Below, one piece after another: positions 9,711-18,761 of a stretch of 57,749 bases of DNA; position 1 is the first letter of the stretch; every line of letters begins with the position of its first letter. Made by a program: the position numbers and the translations under genes. A model generated the notes under the pieces. That model saw nothing but the letters and a program-made list of their open reading frames with translations, did no database searches and was not told the DNA's origin. The DNA lies in assembly GCA_018433525.1 (NCBI GenBank), contig JAHDRA010000016.1, positions 1 through 57,749 on the forward strand, in the 5' to 3' direction. This DNA comes from Paludibacteraceae bacterium. GTDB lineage: Bacteria; Bacteroidota; Bacteroidia; Bacteroidales; Paludibacteraceae.

Positions 9711-10664
9711 ATGGACATATCAGTTGTTGTACCTTTATATAACGAAGAAGAATCAATTCGTCCCCTTTACGAGTGGATTGAGCGGGTAATGAATGAAAAT
9801 GGCTTTAGTTACGAAGTAATTTTTGTGAATGATGGAAGTACCGATCGTTCATGGGAAATTATCGAATCGTTGAAAGCCTCTTCTCCCGAGCATGTTCACG
9901 GGATAAAATTCAGAAACAATTACGGTAAATCGGTAGCTTTGCACTTTGGATTTCAGGCAGCCAAAGGAGATGTGGTGATTACTATGGATGCGGATTTGCA
10001 GGATAGCCCCGACGAAATTCCGTCTTTGTACGATATGATAAAAAATCAAAATTATGATTTGGTTTCGGGTTGGAAAAAGAAGCGGTATGATGCCAAACTT
10101 ACTAAAAATTTTCCTTCTAAAATATATAATGCAACAGCTCGACGTGTTACGAAACTTCAACTCCATGACATGAATTGCGGACTGAAAGCTTATCGCAATG
10201 AAGTGGTAAAAAGTATCGAATTGTATGGCGAAATGCATCGATATATTCCTTATCTTGCCAAAATTGCCGGTTTTACAAAAATTGGCGAAAAAGTGGTGGA
10301 ACATCGTAAGCGTCAGTTCGGAACGACCAAATTTGGCTGGAATCGTTTTGTAAACGGATATCTCGATTTGATGACACTTTGGTTTCTGTCAAAATTCGGG
10401 AAGCAGCCCATGCACTTTTTTGGCCTGATAGGGACGTTGATTTTCCTGTTGGGTTTGATTGCGGTGATTGTGGTAGGTGCTAAAAAACTTATCGCCTTGT
10501 CGGCACATGTTTCTGCGCCACTGGTAACCAGTTCGCCGTATTTTTATCTGGCCATTCTGGCTATGATTTTAGGAACGCAGCTTTTCCTGGCAGGTTTTGT
10601 TGCCGAACTGATTACACGAAATTCGTCGGAAAGAAACAACTATCTGATCGAAAAGGAAATTTAA
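9711..10664 (+). CDS. family 2 glycosyltransferase, dolichol-phosphate-mannose-synthase/GtrB-like
   Basis: A 317-aa enzyme that probably transfers a sugar from a nucleotide donor to undecaprenyl phosphate on the inner face of the membrane. The GT-A domain (residues 1-230) shows the SVVVPLYNEEESI start, the nucleotide-binding VNDGSTDRSW and the metal-binding DADLQDSPDE. Two C-terminal membrane helices (about 233-258 and 270-300) are typical of DPM1/GtrB/PgbA-type enzymes. It is the first gene of a compact plus-strand run extending to transketolase. Neither the donor sugar nor the final acceptor can be told. Confidence 0.93.
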   Translation: MDISVVVPLYNEEESIRPLYEWIERVMNENGFSYEVIFVNDGSTDRSWEIIESLKASSPEHVHGIKFRNNYGKSVALHFGFQAAKGDVVITMDADLQDSPDEIPSLYDMIKNQNYDLVSGWKKKRYDAKLTKNFPSKIYNATARRVTKLQLHDMNCGLKAYRNEVVKSIELYGEMHRYIPYLAKIAGFTKIGEKVVEHRKRQFGTTKFGWNRFVNGYLDLMTLWFLSKFGKQPMHFFGLIGTLIFLLGLIAVIVVGAKKLIALSAHVSAPLVTSSPYFYLAILAMILGTQLFLAGFVAELITRNSSERNNYLIEKEI

Positions 10665-10734
10665 GAAAATGGCTTTCATTGGCTCGGATACAGGGAGCTT
10701 TTTAGTACCTTGCAAAAAAGGAAATATTTAGAAT

Positions 10735-11109
10735 ATGAAGCAATTGCTGATTGTCGGATTAGGTGGTTTTTTCGGAACAATGGCTCGCTATCTTGTTTCC
10801 AGAATCAATTTGCTGGAAAATTTTTTATCCTTACCGTTGGGTACGCTCACGGTAAATGTTTCCGGCAGTTTTTTGATTGGAATTTTAACGGGTTTGGCCA
10901 GCAAAAGTGAATTATTATCGGCTGACATGCGATTGTTTCTGATGGCAGGATTCTGTGGAGGTTTTACTACTTTTTCGTCCTTTACCAATGAAAATTTGCA
11001 GCTGATTCAAAACGGACAATTTCTGAGTGCAGCCGTTTATACGGTCATCAGTCTTTTGTTAGGTTTTCTTGCGGTTTTTCTTGGCTATGCAGTAACCAAT
11101 TTCTTGTAA
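10735..11109 (+). CDS. crcB: fluoride ion channel CrcB/Fluc
   Basis: A 124-aa, four-helix membrane protein that exports fluoride as a dual-topology dimer. The diagnostic GGFTTFSSF motif lies around residues 74-82, and the conserved N-terminal GGFFGTMARY and TLTVNVSGSFLIG are present. DUF190 follows after a single base, so the two are almost certainly cotranscribed. I found no fold resembling a fluoride riboswitch in the 70-base gap upstream. Confidence 0.96.
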   Translation: MKQLLIVGLGGFFGTMARYLVSRINLLENFLSLPLGTLTVNVSGSFLIGILTGLASKSELLSADMRLFLMAGFCGGFTTFSSFTNENLQLIQNGQFLSAAVYTVISLLLGFLAVFLGYAVTNFL

Positions 11110-11110
11110 A

Positions 11111-11464
11111 ATGAAAAAAAACGAAAACAGCATATTGAAAATTTATGCCAGCAGTACGGATAAAATGGGAAACGAGCTGCTGTACGAACATCTGGTTTTT
11201 CTGGCAAAGGAAAACGGCATTGCTGGCGTAACAGTTTATCGCGGAATTATGGGTTATGGATTGAGCAGTCAAAAAATTTCAACTTCGCGTTTTTGGGAGT
11301 TGACGGAAAAACTCCCCGTTGTGGTTGAAATGATGGATACGACCGAAAAACTTGAGAGCTTTTATCGAACGATAGAAGAAAAATTGAAAAATATTCCGAA
11401 TGGTTGTCTGGTTACTCTGCAGCCGGTTGAGGTGAAACTGCACAAATTTGGGAATAAAAAATAG
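11111..11464 (+). CDS. DUF190 (PII-like) protein
   Basis: A 117-aa soluble protein of the DUF190 family, which has a PII/CutA-like ferredoxin fold. Characteristic parts are LLYEHLVFLAKENGIAGVTVYRGIMGYG and the C-terminal VTLQPVEVKL. It starts one base after crcB stops. In many bacteria these genes are neighbours, suggesting that it regulates or assists fluoride export, but no mechanism is established. Confidence 0.9.
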   Translation: MKKNENSILKIYASSTDKMGNELLYEHLVFLAKENGIAGVTVYRGIMGYGLSSQKISTSRFWELTEKLPVVVEMMDTTEKLESFYRTIEEKLKNIPNGCLVTLQPVEVKLHKFGNKK

Positions 11465-11492
11465 AATATCTTCTAAAAACATACCAATCTTC

Positions 11493-12011
11493 ATGGCCGA
11501 AATATTGAAATTGCTGATTCCTGCGCTGCTCGTTTTGCTGACAGCTTACCTTTTGCTAGACAGACTTTTGAAAAACGAAGAAAAACGGCGAAATTTCGAA
11601 TTGTTTAAAAGCAATTATTCTGTTATTACGCCCATTCGTTTGAGAGCCTACGAAAGATTAATGCTTGTTTTGGAGCGTACAATTCCAAATAATTTGATAC
11701 TAAGCACCATAAAACCCGGCATGACCAACTTGGAACTTCAGTCGCAATTGTTGAACACTATCCGCCATGAATTTGCACATAATCTTTCGCAACAAATTTA
11801 CGTGAGTGATGAACTTTGGAATTATATTTCTTCAGCTCAGGAAAGTTTACTTCGTTTGATTAATATGTGCGCTTCACAATGCAATCCGAATGAGCCTGCT
11901 TCTTTGCTGGCCGAAAAAATTCTGGAAATTTATGCAGCCAGTGAAGAAACACCCACCGAACAAGCTATTCGGAAGTTGAAGGAAGAAGTGCGAAAATATT
12001 TTCCATCCTAA
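11493..12011 (+). CDS. DUF7935-like single-pass membrane protein
   Basis: A 172-aa protein with one N-terminal membrane helix (LLIPALLVLLTAYLLLD) followed by a soluble helical domain. That domain contains LRAYERLMLVLERTIPNNLI and LLNTIRHEFAHNLSQQIYVSD. I use ATG 11493, which puts the membrane helix at the N-terminus. The longer frame opening at 11448 overlaps the end of DUF190. HEFAH superficially recalls a zinc-protease motif (HExxH), but its spacing is HEFAH-N and no other protease features are seen. It is a conserved Bacteroidota family of unknown role. Confidence 0.8.
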   Translation: MAEILKLLIPALLVLLTAYLLLDRLLKNEEKRRNFELFKSNYSVITPIRLRAYERLMLVLERTIPNNLILSTIKPGMTNLELQSQLLNTIRHEFAHNLSQQIYVSDELWNYISSAQESLLRLINMCASQCNPNEPASLLAEKILEIYAASEETPTEQAIRKLKEEVRKYFPS

Positions 12012-12044
12012 TGCAAACAACTTTCAAAAGAGAAAGCGGTAACA

Positions 12045-12611
12045 ATGATTTTTATTAACTTTAAGAATTTATTTAACACTTTGAAAAATTTTCTTCAAAA
12101 CAACTTTACCAAATCAACAGTTTTCATTTGGATTACTGCTGTTTTGTTTTTTTCGACATCATGTAATGTTTCCGATGAAGTTTGTCGAAAAGAAAAAAAT
12201 TCCCGTCTCAAGGTTGGTTTTTATACTGCTGTTTTCAACAGTTCAACAGGCAAATACACTTCGTCGTCGCTTGCCATCGACAGCCTTACGGTAAACGGAG
12301 TTGATTCTCTCGGCAATATCGTAGATTCTATTCTTTACAACAATTCTAAAAATCTTTCTGTCATTAAATTGCCGCTCAACAAATTTTCAAACGAATCGAA
12401 ATTTATTATTCGTTTCAACGATAGCATTCAGGATACACTTACCGTTTTCCATACCAATTATGACCAGTATTTGTCGTTTGAATGTGGAATGATCAGAAAT
12501 CATTTGATAGATACGGTTCTGATAACCAATCATTTTGTTGATTCGGTAAAAATTGAAGAACATAATGTTTCAACCATCGATGCAGAACATTTACAGATAT
12601 TTCATAATTAG
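12045..12611 (+). CDS. DUF6452 family lipoprotein
   Basis: A 188-aa protein with a membrane/lipoprotein signal ending FFSTSC near residue 40, then a beta-rich periplasmic domain. The lipobox is unusually far from the start, so translation may really begin at a later codon, but no better ATG is obvious. It forms the Bacteroidota pair DUF6452-DUF6048 with the next, overlapping gene. That pairing suggests a lipoprotein plus outer-membrane barrel complex of unknown function. Confidence 0.8.
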   Translation: MIFINFKNLFNTLKNFLQNNFTKSTVFIWITAVLFFSTSCNVSDEVCRKEKNSRLKVGFYTAVFNSSTGKYTSSSLAIDSLTVNGVDSLGNIVDSILYNNSKNLSVIKLPLNKFSNESKFIIRFNDSIQDTLTVFHTNYDQYLSFECGMIRNHLIDTVLITNHFVDSVKIEEHNVSTIDAEHLQIFHN

Positions 12612-13269
12612 TTTGTTTGTTGCTGTGGCTGTAAATTTTTCTACCGCACAGAATAAAACCCCGGCATCGGCCAAATCACCTGAAGTGAAGTGGTGGAATG
12701 GGTTTCTTGTCAAAATGGATGTGGCGTCTCCGGTAATTACGGGATTTTCCGATACCGAACATTTCGGCATGGAGTGGAGTGTTCAGTTCAATTTGAAAAG
12801 AAAAATTTTTCCTGTTTACGAAATAGGTTTTGGTGGAGCCGATAAACTTTCATCCAATGAAGTCCGTTTTAATACCAACGGAATTTTTCAAAGAATAGGC
12901 ATTGATTTCGGTTTACTGAAACAAAGTAATGATAAAGAATTAATTAACAATATGCTTACGGGCGGAGTTCGTTTGGGATGGTCCAACTTCAGCTACGATT
13001 TAACTAACCTTTCCCTTTCGGATGATTATTGGGGTGGCAGTCAAACATTAAATTTTGAAGGTCAGTCCGCAACCAAAACGTGGTACGAGATTATAGTAGG
13101 AATACAGGTACAGGTTTATAAAAATTTTTACCTGGGGTGGAATATCAGGAACCGGCATTTTTTTAAGGAAGACACTTCCGGCAACATCACTCCGTGGTAC
13201 ATTCCGGGCTATGGGAAAACCGGAAGTTCCAACACAGGCTTTAATTATACCATCGGATATCACTTCTAA
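12580..13269 (+). CDS. DUF6048 family outer-membrane beta-barrel protein
   Basis: A 229-aa protein. The start at 12580 places a clean signal peptide (MQNIYRYFIISLFVAVAVNF, cut after STAQ) at the N-terminus. The open frame extends further upstream to a TTG at 12553. The body has alternating hydrophobic/polar beta strands ending in the aromatic FNYTIGYHF, typical of outer-membrane barrels. It overlaps the DUF6452 gene by 32 bases, consistent with translational coupling. Function unknown. Confidence 0.8.
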   Translation: MQNIYRYFIISLFVAVAVNFSTAQNKTPASAKSPEVKWWNGFLVKMDVASPVITGFSDTEHFGMEWSVQFNLKRKIFPVYEIGFGGADKLSSNEVRFNTNGIFQRIGIDFGLLKQSNDKELINNMLTGGVRLGWSNFSYDLTNLSLSDDYWGGSQTLNFEGQSATKTWYEIIVGIQVQVYKNFYLGWNIRNRHFFKEDTSGNITPWYIPGYGKTGSSNTGFNYTIGYHF

Positions 13270-13315
13270 AAAAACATGAATAACAAACACAACCTAACAA
13301 CAAAATTTTTTTATT

Positions 13316-15340
13316 ATGAATTCAATTGAACTTTTAAACAAAGCAGCCGACAATATACGTATTTTGGCAGCAGCTATGGTAGAAAAGGCCAAATCTGGTC
13401 ATCCCGGCGGAGCAATGGGCGGTGCCGATTTTATGAACGTACTTTTTTCCGAATTTCTGGAGTACGATCCTGAAAATCCTACATGGGAAAGTCGCGATAG
13501 GTTTTTTCTTGATCCCGGACACATGTCCACCATGTTGTATTCCGTTCTGGCTTTTTCCGGAAAATTTACATTGGACGAATTGGCACAGTTTCGTCAATGG
13601 GGAAGTCCAACTCCGGGTCACCCCGAATTGGATGTAATGCGCGGCATCGAAAACACTTCCGGGCCACTGGGACAGGGGCATACTTATGCTGTTGGAGCAG
13701 CCATTGCAGCAAAATTTTTAAAAGCACGCTTTGGCGATGTAATGAATCAAACCATTTATGCCTATATTTCCGATGGCGGTGTTCAGGAAGAAATTTCACA
13801 GGGAGCAGGGCGAATTGCCGGACATTTGGGATTGGACAACCTGATTATGTTTTACGATTCCAATAATATTCAACTTTCTACCGAGACAAAGGCAGTTACC
13901 AGTGAAAATACGGCTGAAAAATACAAAGCTTGGGGCTGGAAAGTTATCGAAATAAATGGAAATGATGCAGCGCAAATTCGTCAAGCTTTAACGGAAGCCA
14001 AAGCAGAAAAGGAGCGACCTACGTTAATAATCGGTAAAACCGTCATGGGCAAGGGAATTCGGAAGGCTGACGGCAGTAGTTTCGAAAATCAGACTTCTAC
14101 TCACGGTATGCCGATCAGTGAATGTGGTGCTTCTTTTGAAGAAACCATAAAACATTTGGGAGGTGATCCCGAACATCCGTTTGTAATTTTTGAAGAGACA
14201 AAAGCACTTTATGAAAAGCGCAAAAACGAATTGAAAAAAATAGTAGCCAGAAAAAAAACAGCCAAAGAAGCTTGGGCAAAAGAACATCCTGATTTGGCAA
14301 AAAAACTCGAATCATTCTTTTCGGGAAAAGCTCCTGAGGTTGACTGGGAGGCTGTTGTTCAACAACCTAACAAATCCACTCGTGCAGCTTCGGCAACAGT
14401 TCTTGGCGAATTGGCCAAACAAGTAGAGAATATGATTACTGCCAGTGCCGATCTTTCCAATTCCGACAAAACAGATGGATTTTTGAAAAAAACAAAAGCT
14501 TTTTCAAAAAACGATTTTTCAGGTTCATTTCTACAGGCCGGCGTGTCGGAATTGACTATGGCTTGTCTTTGTATCGGCATGAGTTTACACGGCGGTGTTG
14601 TTCCGGCTTGCGGAACCTTTTTCGTATTTTCCGACTACATGAAACCTGCCGTTCGCATGGCTGCATTAATGGAGCAACCGGTGAAGTTTATCTGGTCGCA
14701 TGATGCCTTTCGTGTGGGTGAAGATGGCCCAACTCATCAGCCGGTGGAGCAGGAAGCACAAATACGCTTAATGGAAAAACTTAAAAATCATCATGGACGA
14801 AATTCCATGCTGGTTCTTCGTCCGGCTGACGTTGAAGAAACAACAGTAGCTTGGAAAATGGCACTGGAAAACATCAAAACGCCTACCGGCTTGATACTTT
14901 CACGTCAGGACATTAAAGATCTTCCGTCCACAAATGGTCGTAAAGAAGAAGCCAAAAAAGCTGAAAAAGGTGCCTATGTTGTTCAGTGCGACGGAAATCC
15001 CGATATCATTTTGCTTGCTTCCGGATCGGAAGTTTCGACTTTGAATGAAGCTGCCGTTTTACTTCGCAATGATGGAATTCGGGTGCGGATTGTTTCCGTT
15101 CCTTCCGAAGGATTGTTCCGTCTCCAGTCGAAAGAGTATCAGGAAATGGTTTTGCCTCAGGAAGTAAAAAAATTCGGACTCACTGCGGGGTTGCCCGTAA
15201 CTTTGCAAGGGCTGATAAACAACAATGGAAAAGTATTCGGAATGGAATCTTTCGGCTTTTCTGCTCCATATAAGGTTTTGGATCAAAAGCTTGGATTTAC
15301 CGGAGAAAATATTTATCATCAGATAAAATTGATGCTTTAA
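13316..15340 (+). CDS. tkt: transketolase
   Basis: A thiamine-diphosphate enzyme of the non-oxidative pentose phosphate pathway, 674 aa (normal length). N-terminal catalytic residues are visible: SGHPGG with His29, DPGHMS with His69, and GPLGQGH at 116-122. The ThDP motif usually written GDG appears as SDGG at 152-155, ending in DSNNI at 181-185. The pyrimidine-binding domain has VGEDGPTHQPVEQ. It follows DUF6048 by 46 bases and may be read through from the upstream operon. A strong terminator closes the unit. Confidence 0.96.
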   Translation: MNSIELLNKAADNIRILAAAMVEKAKSGHPGGAMGGADFMNVLFSEFLEYDPENPTWESRDRFFLDPGHMSTMLYSVLAFSGKFTLDELAQFRQWGSPTPGHPELDVMRGIENTSGPLGQGHTYAVGAAIAAKFLKARFGDVMNQTIYAYISDGGVQEEISQGAGRIAGHLGLDNLIMFYDSNNIQLSTETKAVTSENTAEKYKAWGWKVIEINGNDAAQIRQALTEAKAEKERPTLIIGKTVMGKGIRKADGSSFENQTSTHGMPISECGASFEETIKHLGGDPEHPFVIFEETKALYEKRKNELKKIVARKKTAKEAWAKEHPDLAKKLESFFSGKAPEVDWEAVVQQPNKSTRAASATVLGELAKQVENMITASADLSNSDKTDGFLKKTKAFSKNDFSGSFLQAGVSELTMACLCIGMSLHGGVVPACGTFFVFSDYMKPAVRMAALMEQPVKFIWSHDAFRVGEDGPTHQPVEQEAQIRLMEKLKNHHGRNSMLVLRPADVEETTVAWKMALENIKTPTGLILSRQDIKDLPSTNGRKEEAKKAEKGAYVVQCDGNPDIILLASGSEVSTLNEAAVLLRNDGIRVRIVSVPSEGLFRLQSKEYQEMVLPQEVKKFGLTAGLPVTLQGLINNNGKVFGMESFGFSAPYKVLDQKLGFTGENIYHQIKLML

Positions 15341-15345
15341 AAGCG

Positions 15346-15380
15346 AAAAAACAAGAAGCGAAATCCGCTTCTTGTTTTTT
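15346..15380 (+). terminator. rho-independent terminator of tkt
   Basis: A perfect 15-bp stem: AAAAAACAAGAAGCG, a 5-base loop, then its complement ending in six T. It starts five bases past the transketolase stop codon. Confidence 0.92.
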
Positions 15381-15397
15381 CTATAACCGTTTTTGTC

Positions 15398-15964
15398 ATG
15401 GACAATGTTACTATTATTCTTATAGGAATCGGGCTGGCTATGGATTGTTTGGCTGTGGCCATCAGCAAGGGAATCAGTGTGAAAAAATTCTACTATTCTT
15501 CGACCTTGTTCATGGCATTTTTGTTTGGATTATTTCAGGCAGGGATGCCTTTAATTGGTTATTATGCTGGCAAAAGTTTTGTAAGTTTCATTAGTAAAAG
15601 CGATCATTGGATTGCTTTTGGGTTCTTGACACTGATTGGCGGAAGAATGCTTTATGAAGGTTTGAAAAACCATCAACTCGCCAACAACGGCGAATCCAAT
15701 CCCTTTCATTGGCTGAAAATATTGAGTTTGGCAGTGGCTACCAGTATTGATGCTTTGGCAACGGGAATTATTTTTGTACCTTATCCGGATGTGATTTGGA
15801 AAGCGATTTTTATTATTGGAGTCATCAGTTTCCTCTTTGCCATTGTGGGCATGTTTATTGGCGTTCGTTTCGGGAAACGTTTTCATATAAAGGTCGAGGC
15901 TTTGGGCGGAATTATTCTGATGGCACTGGGTATTAAAATTCTTATTGAACATACTTGTGCCTGA
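15398..15964 (+). CDS. mntP: manganese efflux pump MntP
   Basis: A 188-aa, six-helix inner-membrane protein of the MntP (YebN) family that exports Mn2+. The two internally repeated halves each show the expected Asp-containing motif: GLAMDCLAVAISKG near the N-terminus and ATSIDALATG near residue 115. The start lies only 17 bases after the tkt terminator, so it needs its own promoter overlapping that terminator, and I see no good match. I saw no yybP-ykoY-type manganese riboswitch and there is no room for one. Confidence 0.92.
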   Translation: MDNVTIILIGIGLAMDCLAVAISKGISVKKFYYSSTLFMAFLFGLFQAGMPLIGYYAGKSFVSFISKSDHWIAFGFLTLIGGRMLYEGLKNHQLANNGESNPFHWLKILSLAVATSIDALATGIIFVPYPDVIWKAIFIIGVISFLFAIVGMFIGVRFGKRFHIKVEALGGIILMALGIKILIEHTCA

Positions 15965-16009
15965 AAAAACCATATTTTCTTGACTTTTCTGAATTTTTCA
16001 CGTCGATTG

Positions 16010-16414
16010 TCATGTATCTGATTTTAGTATGTCATTTTCTCCGATTGGCTGATAAGGGCCTTCTTTTACTTCAAAAATGATGGTACCGCTTTCCAGCACT
16101 TCCAGTGTATGAAATTGACCGGCAGGTATATGAATTCCATATTTTCCTTCCTTTACGTTCAGTTCTGTTTCTTCCGTCAGATTTCCCTTGTCATCATAGT
16201 ATTTCACTAAGATACTGCCTCGTATCAAAAAATATGTTTCCGCCGCATGTCGATGTCTGTGGATAGGTAACTTGGTACCCGGCTCCATAGCATTGAGCAA
16301 ACGTTGAACCTTATCTTCCAAATGTTCATGTAGATTGTAATTGACTCGCAAGCGGGCATTTTCTTTGGCCTGTCGGGTAAGTTCATTTAATAGTTTTTCG
16401 TCAATCAGTTTCAT
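16010..16414 (-). CDS. WbuC family cupin protein
   Basis: A 134-aa small cupin. The metal-binding signature is HRHRHAAETYFLIRG, with a second His in AGQFHTLEV. The family is named for WbuC, found in O-antigen clusters, and is presumed to act on sugar nucleotides; activity is not established. I prefer ATG 16414 (MKLIDEKLLNEL) to the frame opening at 16435, because homology begins at KLID. It lies downstream of mutL on the same strand but 182 bases away. Confidence 0.85.
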   Translation of the reverse strand: MKLIDEKLLNELTRQAKENARLRVNYNLHEHLEDKVQRLLNAMEPGTKLPIHRHRHAAETYFLIRGSILVKYYDDKGNLTEETELNVKEGKYGIHIPAGQFHTLEVLESGTIIFEVKEGPYQPIGENDILKSDT

Positions 16415-16596
16415 GCGTAATAAATTTTGATTCAAACAACCACGTAATTTTATTTCTACTCGATTTATTTGACAGATAATTTAATTTTTAACGAACTATT
16501 GAATTTAAGGAACCACCTATTATAAAAAATTGTCAGATGAAAACTTATATATTAACCTTTCTTTAATTGCAACAAATAAACGGAAAAATGAAAGTT

Positions 16597-18432
16597 TTAA
16601 AATTGGCTATCAAATTCTTCCATTGGAATAATGGATAAGATTTTTTCACCTTGTGGGGAAAAAGATGGTTTTTCGGTGGCAAACAAACGATTCACGAGGT
16701 CAGTCATTTCTTCTTGTGTAAGTTTTTGACCGGTTTTGATTGCAGATGTTTCTGCCATAGACAAAGCAATTTGTTGATGAAGATCTTCCTCGGAAATTGA
16801 TTGTTTGACTTTGAATTTTTCTATCAATTCATGTATAAATGATTGAATATTTATTTTATCTAGTGAGCTTGGTATGCCGAAAATTTCGAAAGCGTTTTTA
16901 CCTACGGATTTGAATAGAAAACCGACATTGCTCAAATCATTTTTTATTGATGAAAAATAAAGCATTTCATGTTCAGAAAGTTCTAAAATTTCAGGGAAAA
17001 GCAATTGTTGAGAAGAACTTTTTTGATGTTTGATCTGTGATAGGTAAAGATCGTACAGAATACGAACATGCGCCTTGTGTTGATGAATGACCAACAAACC
17101 TGATTTTACAGCCGTAAGAATATATTTGGTTTTGAGTTGTAAAAAATGGCTGCTATCGAGGGTCTCTTCTGGAATTATACTTGAAGCGGATGAAGCATAA
17201 GCCGTAATGTCGTTTTCTATCCATTGAAAGGAAGTTGGTTTACTCTCTTCTTTTTTTTCAAAATTTCTGTAAAGCGTTTCCCAGTTGAATGGTGGTCGTT
17301 TATTAACCAATGTGTTTTCAAAGGGATTGAAATTTGGATTGAAAACAGTGTGGGGTGGTACGATTTTTTCGTTATTACCAATAATGGGAAGGTCGATAGC
17401 ATCCTCCTGATTAAAGTTGATAGATGGAATAACATTATATTTACCAAGCGTTTCGCGGACAGTAGCCAAAAGAATAGACCAGATAGCCTGTTCATTTTCA
17501 AATTTTATTTCAGTTTTGGCAGGATGAATATTGACATCGATGGTTTCTGGAGCAACATATAAATAGATAAAATAATTGGGATTTTCCTCCGGACGAATCA
17601 TTTGACTGTATGCACTGATCACTGCTTTGTGAAAGTAAGGATGCCGCATATAGCGAGCATTGACAAAAAAATATTGATAAGCCGATTTTAAGGCAAATTC
17701 GGGGCGACCTACATATCCCTCAATTTTAACCAACGGGGTATTGGTTTCAATGGGTAGCAGCTGTTGTTCCCATTTTCTTTTGGTGCCTTTTCCAAAAATA
17801 TTTTCAATACGAAGTTTGAGTGGAGAAGGTAAGAGTTTGAAAATTTCTTCTTTATCGTCGAAAAAAGAAAACCGGATATCGGGATAAACTAAAGCAATTC
17901 GATAAAATTCGTTGAGCAAATGAATCTTTTCAACATTATCGCTTTTGAGGAAACGACGGCGGGCAGGTACATTGAAAAATAAATTTTTCACTCTGATAGT
18001 TGTTCCTTCTTCGCATAAAACCGATTCCTGTCGAATTACTTTTGAACCTTCAATTTCAATCAGCGTTCCCAATTCGTCTTCTTTCCGACGAGTTTGAAGT
18101 TCCACTTGAGCCACCGCAGCAATAGAAGCCAGCGCTTCGCCTCTGAAACCAAAACTTTGCAAGGCATAAATATCTGAAACATTTGATATTTTTGAGGTAG
18201 CATGACGTTCGAAAGCCAGCCTAGCATCGGTTTCACTCATTCCTTTTCCGTTGTCTGTAACCTGAATCAGGGTGCGCCCTGCATTTTTTATTTGGATAAT
18301 AATGTTGTTGGCATTTGCATCTATGGAATTTTCAATTAATTCTTTCAGCACAGAAGCTGGCCTTTGAATTACTTCACCGGCTGCAATCTGGTTGGCAACC
18401 GAGTCAGGTAATAAATGTATGATATCACTCAT
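16597..18432 (-). CDS. mutL: DNA mismatch repair protein MutL
   Basis: A 611-aa GHKL ATPase that couples MutS mismatch recognition to strand removal. ATPase motifs are intact: LKELIENSIDANA, DNGKGM, and TSKI followed by GFRGEALASIAAV. The C-terminal dimerisation region carries HQHKAHVRILYD at 450-461, where nicking MutL proteins have DQHAxxERxxxE. The Asp and Glu of that motif are absent. It starts 15 bases after the small membrane protein gene at 18448, which suggests a shared transcript with it and manC. Confidence 0.96.
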   Translation of the reverse strand: MSDIIHLLPDSVANQIAAGEVIQRPASVLKELIENSIDANANNIIIQIKNAGRTLIQVTDNGKGMSETDARLAFERHATSKISNVSDIYALQSFGFRGEALASIAAVAQVELQTRRKEDELGTLIEIEGSKVIRQESVLCEEGTTIRVKNLFFNVPARRRFLKSDNVEKIHLLNEFYRIALVYPDIRFSFFDDKEEIFKLLPSPLKLRIENIFGKGTKRKWEQQLLPIETNTPLVKIEGYVGRPEFALKSAYQYFFVNARYMRHPYFHKAVISAYSQMIRPEENPNYFIYLYVAPETIDVNIHPAKTEIKFENEQAIWSILLATVRETLGKYNVIPSINFNQEDAIDLPIIGNNEKIVPPHTVFNPNFNPFENTLVNKRPPFNWETLYRNFEKKEESKPTSFQWIENDITAYASSASSIIPEETLDSSHFLQLKTKYILTAVKSGLLVIHQHKAHVRILYDLYLSQIKHQKSSSQQLLFPEILELSEHEMLYFSSIKNDLSNVGFLFKSVGKNAFEIFGIPSSLDKINIQSFIHELIEKFKVKQSISEEDLHQQIALSMAETSAIKTGQKLTQEEMTDLVNRLFATEKPSFSPQGEKILSIIPMEEFDSQF

Positions 18433-18447
18433 GCAGGCATTTGGATT

Positions 18448-18732
18448 TTATTTCAACAGATAATAGGCAATGATCAGCAAAATAATCAGAATAATAAGAA
18501 CATTTCTGTTCGAACGACGTAATTCTTTTGATTTTTTTCCTCTCATCCTATTGGCTTCTTCTCGAAATGAACCGCGATGCAGATTGGGTTTATATTCTTG
18601 CTGAGGTTGTTCTCCATTCTCTTTTGCCATTTGTTTCTCACGTTCCTTAATTGCCTCTTTCAAAGGATCGTAATAAATGTAGCGATAGTCGTACTTACGA
18701 GGCTTGTAAATGTTAAAAAAGCTTGGTGTCAT
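18448..18732 (-). CDS. small single-pass membrane protein
   Basis: A 94-aa hypothetical protein. It has a Tyr/Arg-rich N-terminus (KPRKYDYRYIYYDP), a long charged helix with many Lys, Glu and Gln, and a C-terminal membrane anchor (VLIILIILLIIAYYLL). It is likely tail-anchored, with the charged part in the cytoplasm. The tight spacing between manC and mutL (29 and 15 bases) supports it as a real gene. No function is known to me. Confidence 0.75.
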   Translation of the reverse strand: MTPSFFNIYKPRKYDYRYIYYDPLKEAIKEREKQMAKENGEQPQQEYKPNLHRGSFREEANRMRGKKSKELRRSNRNVLIILIILLIIAYYLLK

Positions 18733-18761
18733 AATGTTTTATGGTTTTAAAAAGTATAAAT

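Noticed and set aside
10665..10734. Fluoride riboswitch upstream of crcB
   Set aside because: Only 70 bases are available and I could not find the conserved crcB-motif pairing. It may simply be read through from the glycosyltransferase gene.
11764..11780. HEFAH as a zinc protease site in the DUF7935-like protein
   Set aside because: HExxH alone is weak. No third ligand, membrane topology or other protease motif supports it.
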